Notes: generated by a model not told the origin, from the letters alone. A DNA stretch of 64,000 bases from Saccharothrix violaceirubra (GCF_014203755.1 NZ_JACHJS010000001.1:6944001-7008000); one strand, 5' to 3'; counted from the stretch's first letter, positions 50,111 to 58,933 are shown. Program-made: numbers and translations.

Positions 50111-51382
50111 ATGGTCAGACAGCCTCCGTCGCGAACACGCCTGTTGCGTGCGGGCCGGGACGCCCTGCTGTCGGCGGGTTCCCGCATCCTCGCGGAGGGA
50201 TTGACGATCGAGGCGATCGTCGAACGCGCCCACCTCACCACGACGACGTTCTACAACAACTGGCCCAACAAAGACCGCTTCGGTCTCGTGGGCGGCAAGG
50301 AGAAATTCCTCGACGACCTCCTGGGCACGCTGGCGGACGGCACGGCGTACGCGCCGCTGGTGTTCCCGGGCGGCACGGGTGATCCACGACGACTGGTCCG
50401 CGACCGCGCGCTCCAGGACTTCCGGGCGTTGTGCGCGGACCCGGCGGCGCGGGCGAGGTTGTTCCTGGCCACGTTCGCGCGCGGGCACACGGCCGCGTTG
50501 CGGTCGGCCCGCGTCGAGTACCGGGAGTTGTCCCGGCGCACGGCGCAGGCGTGCGAGGCGACGTTGGCCGAGTGGGGCGCGGTGCTGCGCAAGCCGTTCG
50601 GCCCGGATTCGCTGGCGGTCGTGCTGACCGCTTTGGTCGAGGGGCTGGCATTGCGCCGCGTGCTCGATCCGGCGTCGGTGCCCGACGACCTGTTCGGCGA
50701 CGCGGCCGTGGCGTTGTTGGGTGCCGTGGTCGACGGCGGTCAACGCGACGAGCACGTCGACGACGTCATCGCGCCTTTGGCCGAGGAGGTGTCGCGCGAG
50801 TTCCACCCGGACCGTTTGCCCGACGACCCGGAACAGGCGGTGGTGGACGCGGCGGCGCACGAATTCGCGCACCGCGGCTACCACGGGACGCGACTGGCCC
50901 ACATCGCGACGACCGCGGGCGTCGATCTACCCACCATAAAACGCCTATTTCCTACCAAAGCGGACATAGTGGCTGCCGGTTTGCGGCCGTCGTACGACGA
51001 GGTCCGCAAACGCCTCTCCACCGATGTCCGACTGGAACGCCCGGCACCGGAAATCCTGGTGCGCCACCTCGAACGCCTGGCTTTGGCGACGACGGCGCAC
51101 CGCGCGATGTTCGACGCGTTGATGGTCCTGTCCACCCAGGACGACACGGCCCGCGAGCACGTGCCGAACTTCCCGGCGCTGGTCACCCCGGTGATCGAGG
51201 AGGGTCAGCACGCCGGCCGGTTCACCACGGCCCTGCCGGCGGCGGAACTGGCCGCACTGCTCACGGACACGGTCCTGGTCAGGTCGTTCCGCCGCCGCGA
51301 CCACGCGCCGACAGAGGTCACGAACGCGGTCACGGTGCTGTTGTCGGGCGTGCTCAACGGATCACCACACGCCCCAACGTGA
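50111..51382 (+). CDS. tandem TetR-family regulator (two HTH domains)
   Basis: 423 residues, about twice a normal TetR. The first HTH is LTIEAIVERAHLTTTTFYNNW (residues about 25-50) and the second GTRLAHIATTAGVDLPTIKRLF (about 265-290). Each has its own helical ligand domain. Such double regulators are scarce and likely bind as pseudo-tetramers. The ATG at 50111 has GAGGAGG upstream. Its 3' end overlaps the convergent gene by 29 bp. Its targets are not evident beyond itself. Confidence 0.82.
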   Translation: MVRQPPSRTRLLRAGRDALLSAGSRILAEGLTIEAIVERAHLTTTTFYNNWPNKDRFGLVGGKEKFLDDLLGTLADGTAYAPLVFPGGTGDPRRLVRDRALQDFRALCADPAARARLFLATFARGHTAALRSARVEYRELSRRTAQACEATLAEWGAVLRKPFGPDSLAVVLTALVEGLALRRVLDPASVPDDLFGDAAVALLGAVVDGGQRDEHVDDVIAPLAEEVSREFHPDRLPDDPEQAVVDAAAHEFAHRGYHGTRLAHIATTAGVDLPTIKRLFPTKADIVAAGLRPSYDEVRKRLSTDVRLERPAPEILVRHLERLALATTAHRAMFDALMVLSTQDDTAREHVPNFPALVTPVIEEGQHAGRFTTALPAAELAALLTDTVLVRSFRRRDHAPTEVTNAVTVLLSGVLNGSPHAPT

Positions 51383-51821
51383 GGAATGGCGTACCGCGCG
51401 TGACGACGACGGTCCGCCCGCGGGCGTCGGGTCCGGCCAGCCAGACCTGACCGGTGCGCCGGACGTACTCGCGCACGCGCTCGGGCATTTCCGGCAACCG
51501 CAGGAACGTCCGGTCGGATCCTTCCGTCTCCAGGTACGCCTGACGCCCGACACGTGCCCGTCCGGCCACGAACGACACCGACATCGGGTGCCAGTCGTGC
51601 GCTTCCAGCAACCGCCGGACGGCACGTCGGCATAGGAAGTGCCGCAACCCCGGCACGGCGAACTCGACGCACAACGGCAACAACACGAACACCCAACGCG
51701 ACCCGATCAACTCGGACACCAGCCACAGCGCGAGCACGGCGGCCACGGCCAACAGCAGGAACCCGACCGCCCGCCGGTCGGCGCGGTCGAGGCAGCGACG
51801 TGCCCAGTCCTCACCGATCAC
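51354..51821 (-). CDS. small membrane protein, paralogue 1
   Basis: About 155 residues from GTG 51821 (VIGEDWARRCLDRADRR). Two membrane helices follow (FLLLAVAAVLALWLVSEL; WVFVLLPLCVEFAVPG), then a soluble C-terminal domain of about 75 residues with TVVVTRGTPFLTLGRV. The next gene has the same plan, including the EDWxRxCL start and V-V-xRGxPxL end, so the two are tandem paralogues. Function unknown. Confidence 0.65.
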   Translation of the reverse strand: MIGEDWARRCLDRADRRAVGFLLLAVAAVLALWLVSELIGSRWVFVLLPLCVEFAVPGLRHFLCRRAVRRLLEAHDWHPMSVSFVAGRARVGRQAYLETEGSDRTFLRLPEMPERVREYVRRTGQVWLAGPDARGRTVVVTRGTPFLTLGRVVIR

Positions 51822-51933
51822 GGGGCCGCTCCCCACCGCTCGCACGCGCACACGCCCTCCACCAAACCAGATACCCGCCGGATATCCGCCCGGTTGATCA
51901 CCGAAACCGATGTGACACCCCCGACCCCGGACG

Positions 51934-52413
51934 TCACCCGTCCAGCACCCGGGCGGCGAACAACCGGGGTACACCCCGGAACGTCACGACCGTCTCGCCC
52001 CGACGCCCGGGTTCCAGAACCCAGGCCCGCCGATGCCGGTTGATCCGCCCACGAGCAAGCGGACCGGCCGTCACGTCGAGCACGACGTCCTTCCCGTCCC
52101 CGTGCACCACCAGCCGCCCACCACGCCAATGCACCCGCACGAACTTCCACGGCGCCCCCTCGGCCATGACCGAGGGCGCAGGCCGCCGCACCATCCCCAG
52201 CCCCAACACGACAACCGCGAAAACCAGCAACCCCCACCCGACAGTCCCCCCACCCCACCCCTGCGACACGACCACCAGGTGGACCACGAACGCCACGACG
52301 CCGACCAGAACCCACCCGAACGCCCGCCGCCCGGCGATCTCCAGGCAGTACCGCGTCCACTCGTCCTCCAACGCCGCCCCCCGCCCCGACGGCCCGCCGA
52401 CTCTCCTGATCAC
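51934..52413 (-). CDS. small membrane protein, paralogue 2
   Basis: About 159 residues from GTG 52413 (VIRRVGGPSGRGAALEDEW). Two membrane helices and a C-terminal domain ending ETVVTFRGVPRLFAARVL match paralogue 1 downstream. The pair probably arose by tandem duplication with strong divergence. GGGGG lies upstream of the start. Function unknown. Confidence 0.65.
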   Translation of the reverse strand: MIRRVGGPSGRGAALEDEWTRYCLEIAGRRAFGWVLVGVVAFVVHLVVVSQGWGGGTVGWGLLVFAVVVLGLGMVRRPAPSVMAEGAPWKFVRVHWRGGRLVVHGDGKDVVLDVTAGPLARGRINRHRRAWVLEPGRRGETVVTFRGVPRLFAARVLDG

Positions 52414-52523
52414 CAGAGCGACACCCCCTTCCCGAAGCCAGTCTCCGGACCCGAGGGCACGACACTCAAGCCACAATCGGCCCAGACCGACGTTCGCACC
52501 CCAAGACCACACAGTTCGCCGCA

Positions 52524-52612
52524 CCGGACGCACACTCGCGGTGCCCGAGTGCACAACTCGCGGTGTCTGAGTGCATAACTCGCGGTGTCCGAGTGGAGGA
52601 CTCGCGTGGTGT
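52524..52612. repeat. second array of the 22-bp intergenic repeat
   Basis: About four units of 21-24 bp with the core ACTCGCGGTGTC. Two exact 22-bp units begin GAGTGCACA and GAGTGCATA. Internal GAGT...ACTC dyads are present. It lies in the 310-bp gap upstream of the DUF2470 gene; compare 24796-24861. Confidence 0.75.
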
Positions 52613-52688
52613 CCGGCGGCGCGCGGCGCGTGTAGAACAGGCCGGGAACACGTACGCCGATGGAGGGACTTCCCCCAGGGGCAGCCTC

Positions 52689-52710
52689 CAAGTTAGGCTG
52701 CCCTAACAAA
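52689..52710 (+). promoter_or_regulatory. iron box (IdeR/DmdR-type) of the DUF2470 gene
   Basis: GTTAGG-CTGC-CCTAAC, a perfect 6-4-6 inverted repeat at 52692-52707. It matches TTAGGCTAACCTAA except for two central bases. It lies 17 bp upstream of the GTG and overlaps the expected promoter end, so iron-loaded IdeR should repress. Confidence 0.7.
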
Positions 52711-52723
52711 GTGGAGGTGCACG

Positions 52724-53473
52724 GTGAGCGAAGACCGCCGACCACCCGCTCCGCACCCCGCGGAACGGGCCCGGACGATCGCGACCAGGGGCGGACGCGC
52801 CGCACTACTGCCCTCGAACGGCACGGAAGCCCGGATCACCCCCGCCTTCCACCACGTCCACCCCACCGGCGAAGCCACGATGCTCCTCCCCGACGACCAC
52901 CCCCTGGTCCGCACGGGAGCCACCACCGGCATGCTGGAGGTGGCCGACCACGCCCCCGTCACCCTGCGGGAACCGGTCCGCGGCCTGCTCTGGATCACCG
53001 GCTGGCTACGGGTCCTCGACCCGCAGGAAGCCCGCCAGGCCTGCCTGGAGGTCGCCGAGCAACGCCCCGACCCCCGCCTCCTGGACGTAGGCCACGGCAT
53101 GTCCGCCCTGCGCCTGGAGCCCGCGTCGATCGTCGTGGCGGACGCGGAAGGCACCACCAGCCTGCAACCGGACCTCTTCGCCACAGCGGAACCGGACCCG
53201 TTCTGCACTCACGAGGACCACTGGCTGCGCCACCTGGAACTGTCCCACCGCGACGTGGTCGGCCTCCTCTCCCAGCACCTCCCGGAACACCTCCGAGGCG
53301 GCCACGTCCGCCCCCTCGGCCTGGACCGCTTGGGCCTGCGGCTCCGCGTGGAGGCCACCGACGAGGACCACGACGTCCGCATCGCCTTCTCCCGCCCGGT
53401 CGCCACGGCCCAGGAACTGTCCGTCGAACTGCGCAGACTGATGGGCTGCCCTTTCCTCGCCCAACGCCGCTGA
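52724..53473 (+). CDS. DUF2470 domain protein, probable heme/iron utilisation
   Basis: 249 residues. The N-terminal split-barrel-like half has LLPDDHPLVRTG. The C-terminal DUF2470 region contains FCTHEDHWLRHLELSHRDVV and ends RLMGCPFLAQRR, as in HugZ-type heme proteins. The GTG at 52724 has GGAGGT upstream. The iron box just before it supports expression under iron limitation. Direct heme degradation is not shown by any residue I can name. Confidence 0.72.
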   Translation: MSEDRRPPAPHPAERARTIATRGGRAALLPSNGTEARITPAFHHVHPTGEATMLLPDDHPLVRTGATTGMLEVADHAPVTLREPVRGLLWITGWLRVLDPQEARQACLEVAEQRPDPRLLDVGHGMSALRLEPASIVVADAEGTTSLQPDLFATAEPDPFCTHEDHWLRHLELSHRDVVGLLSQHLPEHLRGGHVRPLGLDRLGLRLRVEATDEDHDVRIAFSRPVATAQELSVELRRLMGCPFLAQRR

Positions 53474-53486
53474 ATAGCCTGCCCAG

Positions 53487-54233
53487 GTGATCGACCGCCG
53501 AGCCGTCCGCATCGAGCTGCTGCTCGTCTTCGCCGTCACGCTGGGCATGTCCGGCCTGCGCAGCCTGGTCCGCCTGATCGACAGCCTGCTCCAACCGGTC
53601 GCTCTCAACCAACAGTCCGTCGCGATCAACGTCCCGCAGGCGAAGTTCGACCTGCTCGACCTGATCGCCCAACTGCTCGGCGTCGCGCAACTGGCCGCCT
53701 GGGGCGGCCTGGGCGTCTACCTGCTCTGGCACACCGGCACAAAACTGAAAACCCTGGGCCTCGACCGGACGCGGATCGGCCCCGACGCGCTGGGCAGCCT
53801 GGGCCTGGCGGCCGTGATCGGCATCCCCGGCCTGGGCCTGTACCTGCTGGCGCACCACCTGGGCCTGAACCTCGCCGTCCAACCGTCCACTTTGGACGAT
53901 TCCTGGTGGCGGACCGTCGTCCTGGTCCTCTCCGCGGCGGGCAACGCCTGGGCGGAGGAAACCCTGGTGGTCGGCTACCTCATCACCCGGCTGAAGCAGC
54001 TCGGTTGGCGCGACAACGCAGCCCTGCCGGCCAGTTCGATCCTGCGCGGCTCGTACCACCTCTACCAGGGCTTCGGCGGCTTCATCGGCAACGTCGTCAT
54101 GGGCCTGGTCTTCGGCAAGGTCTGGCAGCGCACCAACCGCCTGTGGATCCTGGTCTTCGCGCACACGATCCTCGACGTGGTCGCGTTCGTCGGCTACACG
54201 TTCCTGCGCGGAAAGGTGTCCTGGCTGCCCTGA
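53487..54233 (+). CDS. CPBP-family intramembrane metalloprotease
   Basis: 248 residues with about seven membrane helices. The catalytic motifs are AEETLVVGYLITRL (EExxxxR type), GSYHLYQGFGGFIGN (the FxxxH-like second motif) and FAHTILDVVAF (third His). It is homologous to type II CAAX/bacteriocin-processing proteases. The GTG at 53487 is 6 bases after TAGCCT, so likely leaderless. Neighbouring genes give no substrate. Confidence 0.85.
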   Translation: MIDRRAVRIELLLVFAVTLGMSGLRSLVRLIDSLLQPVALNQQSVAINVPQAKFDLLDLIAQLLGVAQLAAWGGLGVYLLWHTGTKLKTLGLDRTRIGPDALGSLGLAAVIGIPGLGLYLLAHHLGLNLAVQPSTLDDSWWRTVVLVLSAAGNAWAEETLVVGYLITRLKQLGWRDNAALPASSILRGSYHLYQGFGGFIGNVVMGLVFGKVWQRTNRLWILVFAHTILDVVAFVGYTFLRGKVSWLP

Positions 54234-54252
54234 GTCCGGTTTAGACTGTGGC

Positions 54253-54909
54253 ATGGGGAATCTCGCCGAGGAAATCGCCCTCCTGGCCTACGACGACAGC
54301 GGCGCGTTGCGCCTGGGCCGTCCCGTCTTCGAGTACGGGTTGGCCGGTGGCGTGCTGCTCGACCTGGCCCTGGCCGGACGCATCGACGTGGTCGACAACC
54401 GCGTCACGGTCCTCGACCCGACGCCCACCGATCACCCGGTCCTCGACCACGCGCTCGCCGCGATCGCCGCCGACAAGGACCGCAAGCCCAAGGACTGGGT
54501 CACGCGCCTGAGCAAGGGCCTGCCCGACCGCGTCCTGTCCAGCCTGGTCGACGCGGGCGTGCTGCGCCGCGAGCAGGACAAGGTGCTGCTGCTCTTCCCC
54601 CGCACCCGCTACCCCGCGCCGGACGGCGGCGAGCCCGCCGAGGAGACCGAGGCACGGCAGCGCCTGGCCCGCGCGATCACCTCCGAGGACCCGGTCGACC
54701 CGCGCACCGCCGCCCTCGCGTCCCTGGTCGCGGCACTGCGGTTCGAGCGGAAGGTGTTCAAGGACCTGCCGCACGCCCAGGTCAAGGCCCGCTTGAAGAC
54801 GATCACCGAGGGCGACTGGGCGGGCAAGGCCGTCCGCCGCGCCGTGGACGAGATCCACGCCGTCCTGACCGCGACCGTCGTGATCCCCGCGATCACCACG
54901 ACGAGCTAG
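54253..54909 (+). CDS. GPP34 (GOLPH3-like) family protein
   Basis: 218 residues. It begins NLAEEIALLAYDDSGALRLG and continues YGLAGGVLLDLALAGRIDVV, the standard start of GPP34 proteins. The tail ends in hydrophobic VLTATVVIPAITT. Eukaryotic homologues bind PI4P; the bacterial role is unknown. The ATG at 54253 lies 5 bases after TAGACT, so it is probably leaderless. It converges on the caspase-chaperonin gene. Confidence 0.88.
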   Translation: MGNLAEEIALLAYDDSGALRLGRPVFEYGLAGGVLLDLALAGRIDVVDNRVTVLDPTPTDHPVLDHALAAIAADKDRKPKDWVTRLSKGLPDRVLSSLVDAGVLRREQDKVLLLFPRTRYPAPDGGEPAEETEARQRLARAITSEDPVDPRTAALASLVAALRFERKVFKDLPHAQVKARLKTITEGDWAGKAVRRAVDEIHAVLTATVVIPAITTTS

Positions 54910-54943
54910 CGGTCCGGCCCTGCCATAGCGAGCAGGACACGCG

Positions 54944-56842
54944 CTAATACGCGAGCAGGAACCGCCGCAAGGTCCGCGCCGACGCCTCGACCACGACCCG
55001 CGCCACCACGGCCGAGTCGACGGACGAGGCATCGAGCCCGGTCACGTCCAGCGCCGAGTTCTCGGCGACCCACCGCGCCACGGCACCCAAAGCACGTCCG
55101 AACACCTGGATCCCGAGTTCTTCCTCGGTCTCCCCGACCGCGCTCCTGGTGACGAGCCCGCCCACGGCCCGCAGCCCGATGCCCTGCCCGCGCAGCACGC
55201 CGTCCTCGGCGGCACCCCGCAGCACCCGCGCCGCCCGCTCCAACCGCCCGGCTTCGGCCGCGGACCCGGTGCGCACGACGGCGACCGGTCGGCCTTCGCC
55301 GTTGCCGAGCACCAGAATCTCCTGTTCGGACACCACGATCCGCGTCGCGTTCCCGTATGGCCGGTCGACCTTCGCCCCGGGCAGCACCTGTCCGCCGACG
55401 AGCAGCCGCAGTTCGTTCAGCACGTCGGGATCGGACACGACGACCACACCGGGTCCGTCGGACTTCAACGCGGAACGGTTGACGTCCAGGCACACCACCA
55501 GGCCGATCCTGGGCTCTTCGGCGATCCGGCCGTTGAACCGACCCGCCAGCAGCAGGACCCGACCCTGGTCCGGCACCTCGCCGATCACCGCCGCGTGCCG
55601 GAACCGCGCGCCCATCCTGAGCACGAAGTCCACCCCCGCACCGGGCTCGACGTCCACCAGGAACGACGCGTTGAGGCCGATCAGGTCCGCGACGCGCACG
55701 ATCACGTCGGCCGCCTCGGCGCTGCCGACCACGCCGCCCGCCAGCGCCCCGACCTCGCCGAGGACCAGGTCGCGCGCCGAGGTGATGATCAACTCGACCG
55801 CACGCCGGGCCGCCGTCTCGATCCCGTGCAGCAGCCGGATCGGATGCGCGCCCGACCGCATGGCGTCGACCAGTCCGTCGACCGCGTCCGACGTCACCGC
55901 CACCGCGGACGCGCCACCGTCACCCGCCTCCGACCGCACCTCGCGCACCAGGTCACGGGCGTACTCGACGCCCAGCAGGTCCCGTGAGTCGTCCGGCTTG
56001 AACACGTCCACGATCGTCGAAGCGTCCCCGGCCTCCACGGGTGCACGGTCGACATAAAGCACCGCCCGCCGCCCGTAAGGCCCCAAAGTCCGACACACGC
56101 GATCGGCCACGGCCCGGAACCCGCGCGCCACCAGCAACTGCCGGGGCGTGTACGTCGCCGTCGGCGCCACCCGCACGACCCCGGTCCCGGCCCGCCCGAT
56201 CCGGATCGCGCCGGCCGTCCCGTCCGGGAAGAACAGCGGCGTCTGCCGGTCCCCGACCGCACGGGCCGCGTACGCCGCCCACTCCGCGACCTCGACCCAG
56301 CCGTCGCCGTCGAGGTCGGCCGCGCCGCCGGACAGCCCTTCGATCAGCACGTCCGTGTAGACCGACTTGTCCTGCCCGAACGCGTCGGTCGCGCTCAACA
56401 CGACGTAGCCCTCGCCGGCTTCGACGACCGGATCGGCGACGACACCGCCGAAGCGGCAGTCCAGCACCAGCACCCGGGCACCGGCCGCGCAGTCCGCCAA
56501 CTGCTCGTGCACGAACGACCGGGGCACGGCGGTGGCGGCGGGCCGGTCGAGGTTCGTGTCCGAGGCCGCGAAGTGGAGTCGGCGTCCGGCCGTCATCACG
56601 CCGTGGCAGGCGAAGAACACCAGCACGAGATCACCGGGTTCGCGGTCGAGCACGTCCTCCACCGCGAGCCTGATCTCGCCGGCCGACCGGTCGCGCAGCA
56701 CGGTCACCGACGTGAACCCGCCGATGTCCGGATCTTCGAGCACGGCGGCGAGACGTTCGACGTCCGACGCGGGCGACCGCAACCGGGCGAGCCGGACGTC
56801 GTCGTACGCACCGGTGGCGACGAGCAGCGCATAACGACCCAC
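54944..56842 (-). CDS. caspase domain fused to GroEL-like (Cpn60) domain
   Basis: 632 residues. Residues 1-215 form a caspase-like (C14) domain: start GRYALLVATGAYDD, catalytic His80 in FFACHGV and Cys129 in VLVLDCRFGG. Residues about 230-632 read as a GroEL monomer. RTLGPYGRRAVLYV (TLGPKGRN in GroEL) comes first, then GDGGASAVAV in place of the ATP motif GDGTTTATVL, GAHPIRLLHGIETA (GxNPxxLKRGI), an apical-like part with VVCLDVNRSALK and LRLLVGGQVL, and the closing GIGLRAVGGLVTRS. The ATP motif has lost its threonines, so ATPase activity is doubtful. The GTG at 56842 has GGGAGGA upstream. It stands alone on the minus strand. Confidence 0.82.
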   Translation of the reverse strand: MGRYALLVATGAYDDVRLARLRSPASDVERLAAVLEDPDIGGFTSVTVLRDRSAGEIRLAVEDVLDREPGDLVLVFFACHGVMTAGRRLHFAASDTNLDRPAATAVPRSFVHEQLADCAAGARVLVLDCRFGGVVADPVVEAGEGYVVLSATDAFGQDKSVYTDVLIEGLSGGAADLDGDGWVEVAEWAAYAARAVGDRQTPLFFPDGTAGAIRIGRAGTGVVRVAPTATYTPRQLLVARGFRAVADRVCRTLGPYGRRAVLYVDRAPVEAGDASTIVDVFKPDDSRDLLGVEYARDLVREVRSEAGDGGASAVAVTSDAVDGLVDAMRSGAHPIRLLHGIETAARRAVELIITSARDLVLGEVGALAGGVVGSAEAADVIVRVADLIGLNASFLVDVEPGAGVDFVLRMGARFRHAAVIGEVPDQGRVLLLAGRFNGRIAEEPRIGLVVCLDVNRSALKSDGPGVVVVSDPDVLNELRLLVGGQVLPGAKVDRPYGNATRIVVSEQEILVLGNGEGRPVAVVRTGSAAEAGRLERAARVLRGAAEDGVLRGQGIGLRAVGGLVTRSAVGETEEELGIQVFGRALGAVARWVAENSALDVTGLDASSVDSAVVARVVVEASARTLRRFLLAY

Positions 56843-57003
56843 GGGCCGATCCTCCCACGTGCCCCAGGTGACACAACGTTCAACCGGATGGACCCGCGAT
56901 TCGCACAACGAATCGCCGCTTCAGTCATCTACTACAGTCGACTTGACCCGGAAAGCCCGCTCACGGGCTGCGACTTCCACACCTTCGGTCTACCCTCGAC
57001 CGC

Positions 57004-58251
57004 GTGACCGCGCACATCGCACCCACCGAGACCGCCGACGCCGTCCCGCACCCGGCACCCCGGGTGGACAGCGAGGTCGGCCCCCTGCGCACGGTGCTGC
57101 TGCACCGCCCCGGCGCCGAGCTGAAGCGGCTGACCCCGCGCAACAACGACCAACTGCTGTTCGACGGCGTCCCCTGGGTCGACCGCGCGCAGGAGGAGCA
57201 CGATGCCTTCGCCGAGGTGTTGCGCGTGCGCGGCGTCGAGGTGCTCCTGCTGTCCGACGTCCTGGTCGCCGCGCTGCACGACGACCGTGCGCGGATCGCG
57301 GGCCTGCACAGCGCGGTCGACGAGCGCCGACTGGGTATCGACCTGGCCGACGCGTTGCGCTCGCACCTCGCCTCCCTGCCGCCGGACCAGCTCGCGACCG
57401 TGCTCACCACGGGCATGACGTTCGAGGAACTGCCCGCCGCCGAGGGCGCGTCCCTGGTCCGCAAGATGCACCACCCCAACGACTTCGCCGTGAACCCGCT
57501 GCCGAACCTGCTGTTCACGCGCGACTCGTCGGTCTGGGTCGGCGACCGGGTCGCGATCACGTCGCTGGCGCTGCCCGCGCGTGACCGCGAGACCGCACTG
57601 ACCGACCTGATCTACGCCTACCACCCGAGGTTCCGCCGCACGCGACGTGCGTACGGGGCGCACTCGGCGCCGTTGGAGGGCGGGGACGTGCTGCTGCTCG
57701 CGCCCGGCGTGCTGGCCATCGGCGTCGGCGAGCGGACCACGCCGGCCGGTGCCGAGTCGTTCGCCCGATCCGCGCTCGCGGACGGTCTCGCGCACACGGT
57801 CCTGGCCGTGCCCATCACCCAGGAGCGGGCCACGATGCACCTCGACACGGTGTGCACGATGGTCGACCGCGACGCCGTGGTGATGTACCCGGCGGTGCGC
57901 GACAGCCTGGAGGCGTACGCGGTCCGCGCGGACGGTTCGGGCGGTGTGACGGTCGCCGACCGCAAGCCGTTCCTGGAGGCGGCGGCCGACGCGATGGGCA
58001 TCGAGCGGCTGCGCGTGATCGACACCGGCCTGGACCCGGTGACCGCCGAACGCGAGCAGTGGGACGACGGCAACAACACGCTCGCGGTCGGTCCCGGTCT
58101 GGTCGTGGCCTACGAACGCAACGTGGAGACGAACGCGCGCCTGGAGGACGCGGGCGTCGAGGTGCTGCGCATCAGCGGCTCGGAACTCGGGTCCGGCCGG
58201 GGCGGGCCGCGCTGCATGTCCTGCCCGATCGAACGCGCACCCCTGGCGTGA
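57004..58251 (+). CDS. arcA: arginine deiminase
   Basis: 415 residues. Family signatures are [55 protein letters not shown] and the C-terminal nucleophile [14 protein letters not shown]. It converts arginine to citrulline and ammonia. No carbamate kinase or transcarbamylase is adjacent, so it does not form a classic arc operon here. The GTG at 57004 is 7 bases after TACCCT, probably leaderless. Confidence 0.95.
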   Translation: MTAHIAPTETADAVPHPAPRVDSEVGPLRTVLLHRPGAELKRLTPRNNDQLLFDGVPWVDRAQEEHDAFAEVLRVRGVEVLLLSDVLVAALHDDRARIAGLHSAVDERRLGIDLADALRSHLASLPPDQLATVLTTGMTFEELPAAEGASLVRKMHHPNDFAVNPLPNLLFTRDSSVWVGDRVAITSLALPARDRETALTDLIYAYHPRFRRTRRAYGAHSAPLEGGDVLLLAPGVLAIGVGERTTPAGAESFARSALADGLAHTVLAVPITQERATMHLDTVCTMVDRDAVVMYPAVRDSLEAYAVRADGSGGVTVADRKPFLEAAADAMGIERLRVIDTGLDPVTAEREQWDDGNNTLAVGPGLVVAYERNVETNARLEDAGVEVLRISGSELGSGRGGPRCMSCPIERAPLA

Positions 58252-58253
58252 CG

Positions 58254-58293
58254 AAAGGTTTGCCTAACCTTTCGGACAACCAAGGCTGACCTA
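58254..58293 (+). promoter_or_regulatory. IdeR/DmdR iron boxes upstream of ferritin
   Basis: AAAGGTTTGCCTAACCTTT (58254-58272) is a near-perfect 19-bp dyad. About 10 bp on, AAGGCTGACCTA resembles a second half-box. Ferritin genes in mycobacteria are activated by IdeR through tandem boxes far upstream. Here the boxes lie some 60-95 bp before the start, which also suits activation rather than repression. Confidence 0.75.
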
Positions 58294-58351
58294 TTCTTAG
58301 ATTAATCTTCCCTGCGATGCGGAATTAGACCCGGGACGTTATCGTAAAGCC

Positions 58352-58912
58352 ATGGCCAACACTGTCGAGAAGCATTCCGAGAGCGACCACACCAAGTTCC
58401 ACCACCTGCTCCGCGAACAGGTCGGCCACGAGTTCGCGGCGGCGCAGCAGTACCTGGCCATCGCGGTCTGGTACGACGGCGCCGACCTGCCCCGCCTGGC
58501 CGCGCACTTCTACCGCCAGGCGTTGGAGGAGCGCAACCACGCGCTCATGATCGTCCAGTACCTGATGGACAAGGACGTCCGCGTGTCCATTCCGGGTGTG
58601 TCGGAGGTGCGCAACGATTTCACGGACGCACGGGAGCCCGTCGAACTCGCGCTGCACCAGGAAGAGACCGTGACGGAACAGATCGTCACGCTCGCCAAGA
58701 CCGCGCGCGACGAAGGCGACTACATCGGCGAGCAGTTCCTCCAGTGGTTCCTGAAGGAACAGGTGGAGGAGGTGGCGTCCATGCGCACGCTGCTGGCCGT
58801 CGTCGACCGCGCCGACGGGAACCTGTTCCACGTGGAGGCGTACCTGACGCGCGAGAGCGTCGGCGAGGCCGCCGACCCGAGCGCACCCCGTGCAGCGGGT
58901 GGCGCGCTTTAA
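58352..58912 (+). CDS. non-heme ferritin (BfrB/Ftn-like)
   Basis: 186 residues of four-helix ferritin fold. Ferroxidase-site residues fall in QVGHEFAAAQQYLAIAVWYD, HFYRQALEERNHALMIVQYL and EEQVEEV-type helices (LKEQVEEVASM). It stores iron as ferrihydrite. The ATG at 58352 follows the -10 TATCGT (58340-58345) by 6 bases, so it is probably leaderless, with a poor -35. This fits iron-dependent activation through the upstream boxes. Confidence 0.93.
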   Translation: MANTVEKHSESDHTKFHHLLREQVGHEFAAAQQYLAIAVWYDGADLPRLAAHFYRQALEERNHALMIVQYLMDKDVRVSIPGVSEVRNDFTDAREPVELALHQEETVTEQIVTLAKTARDEGDYIGEQFLQWFLKEQVEEVASMRTLLAVVDRADGNLFHVEAYLTRESVGEAADPSAPRAAGGAL

Positions 58913-58933
58913 GGCGCTTCAAGCAGAACGCGC

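Noticed and set aside
57004..58251. Classic arginine deiminase operon (arcABC)
   Set aside because: No carbamate kinase, ornithine transcarbamylase or antiporter gene is adjacent.
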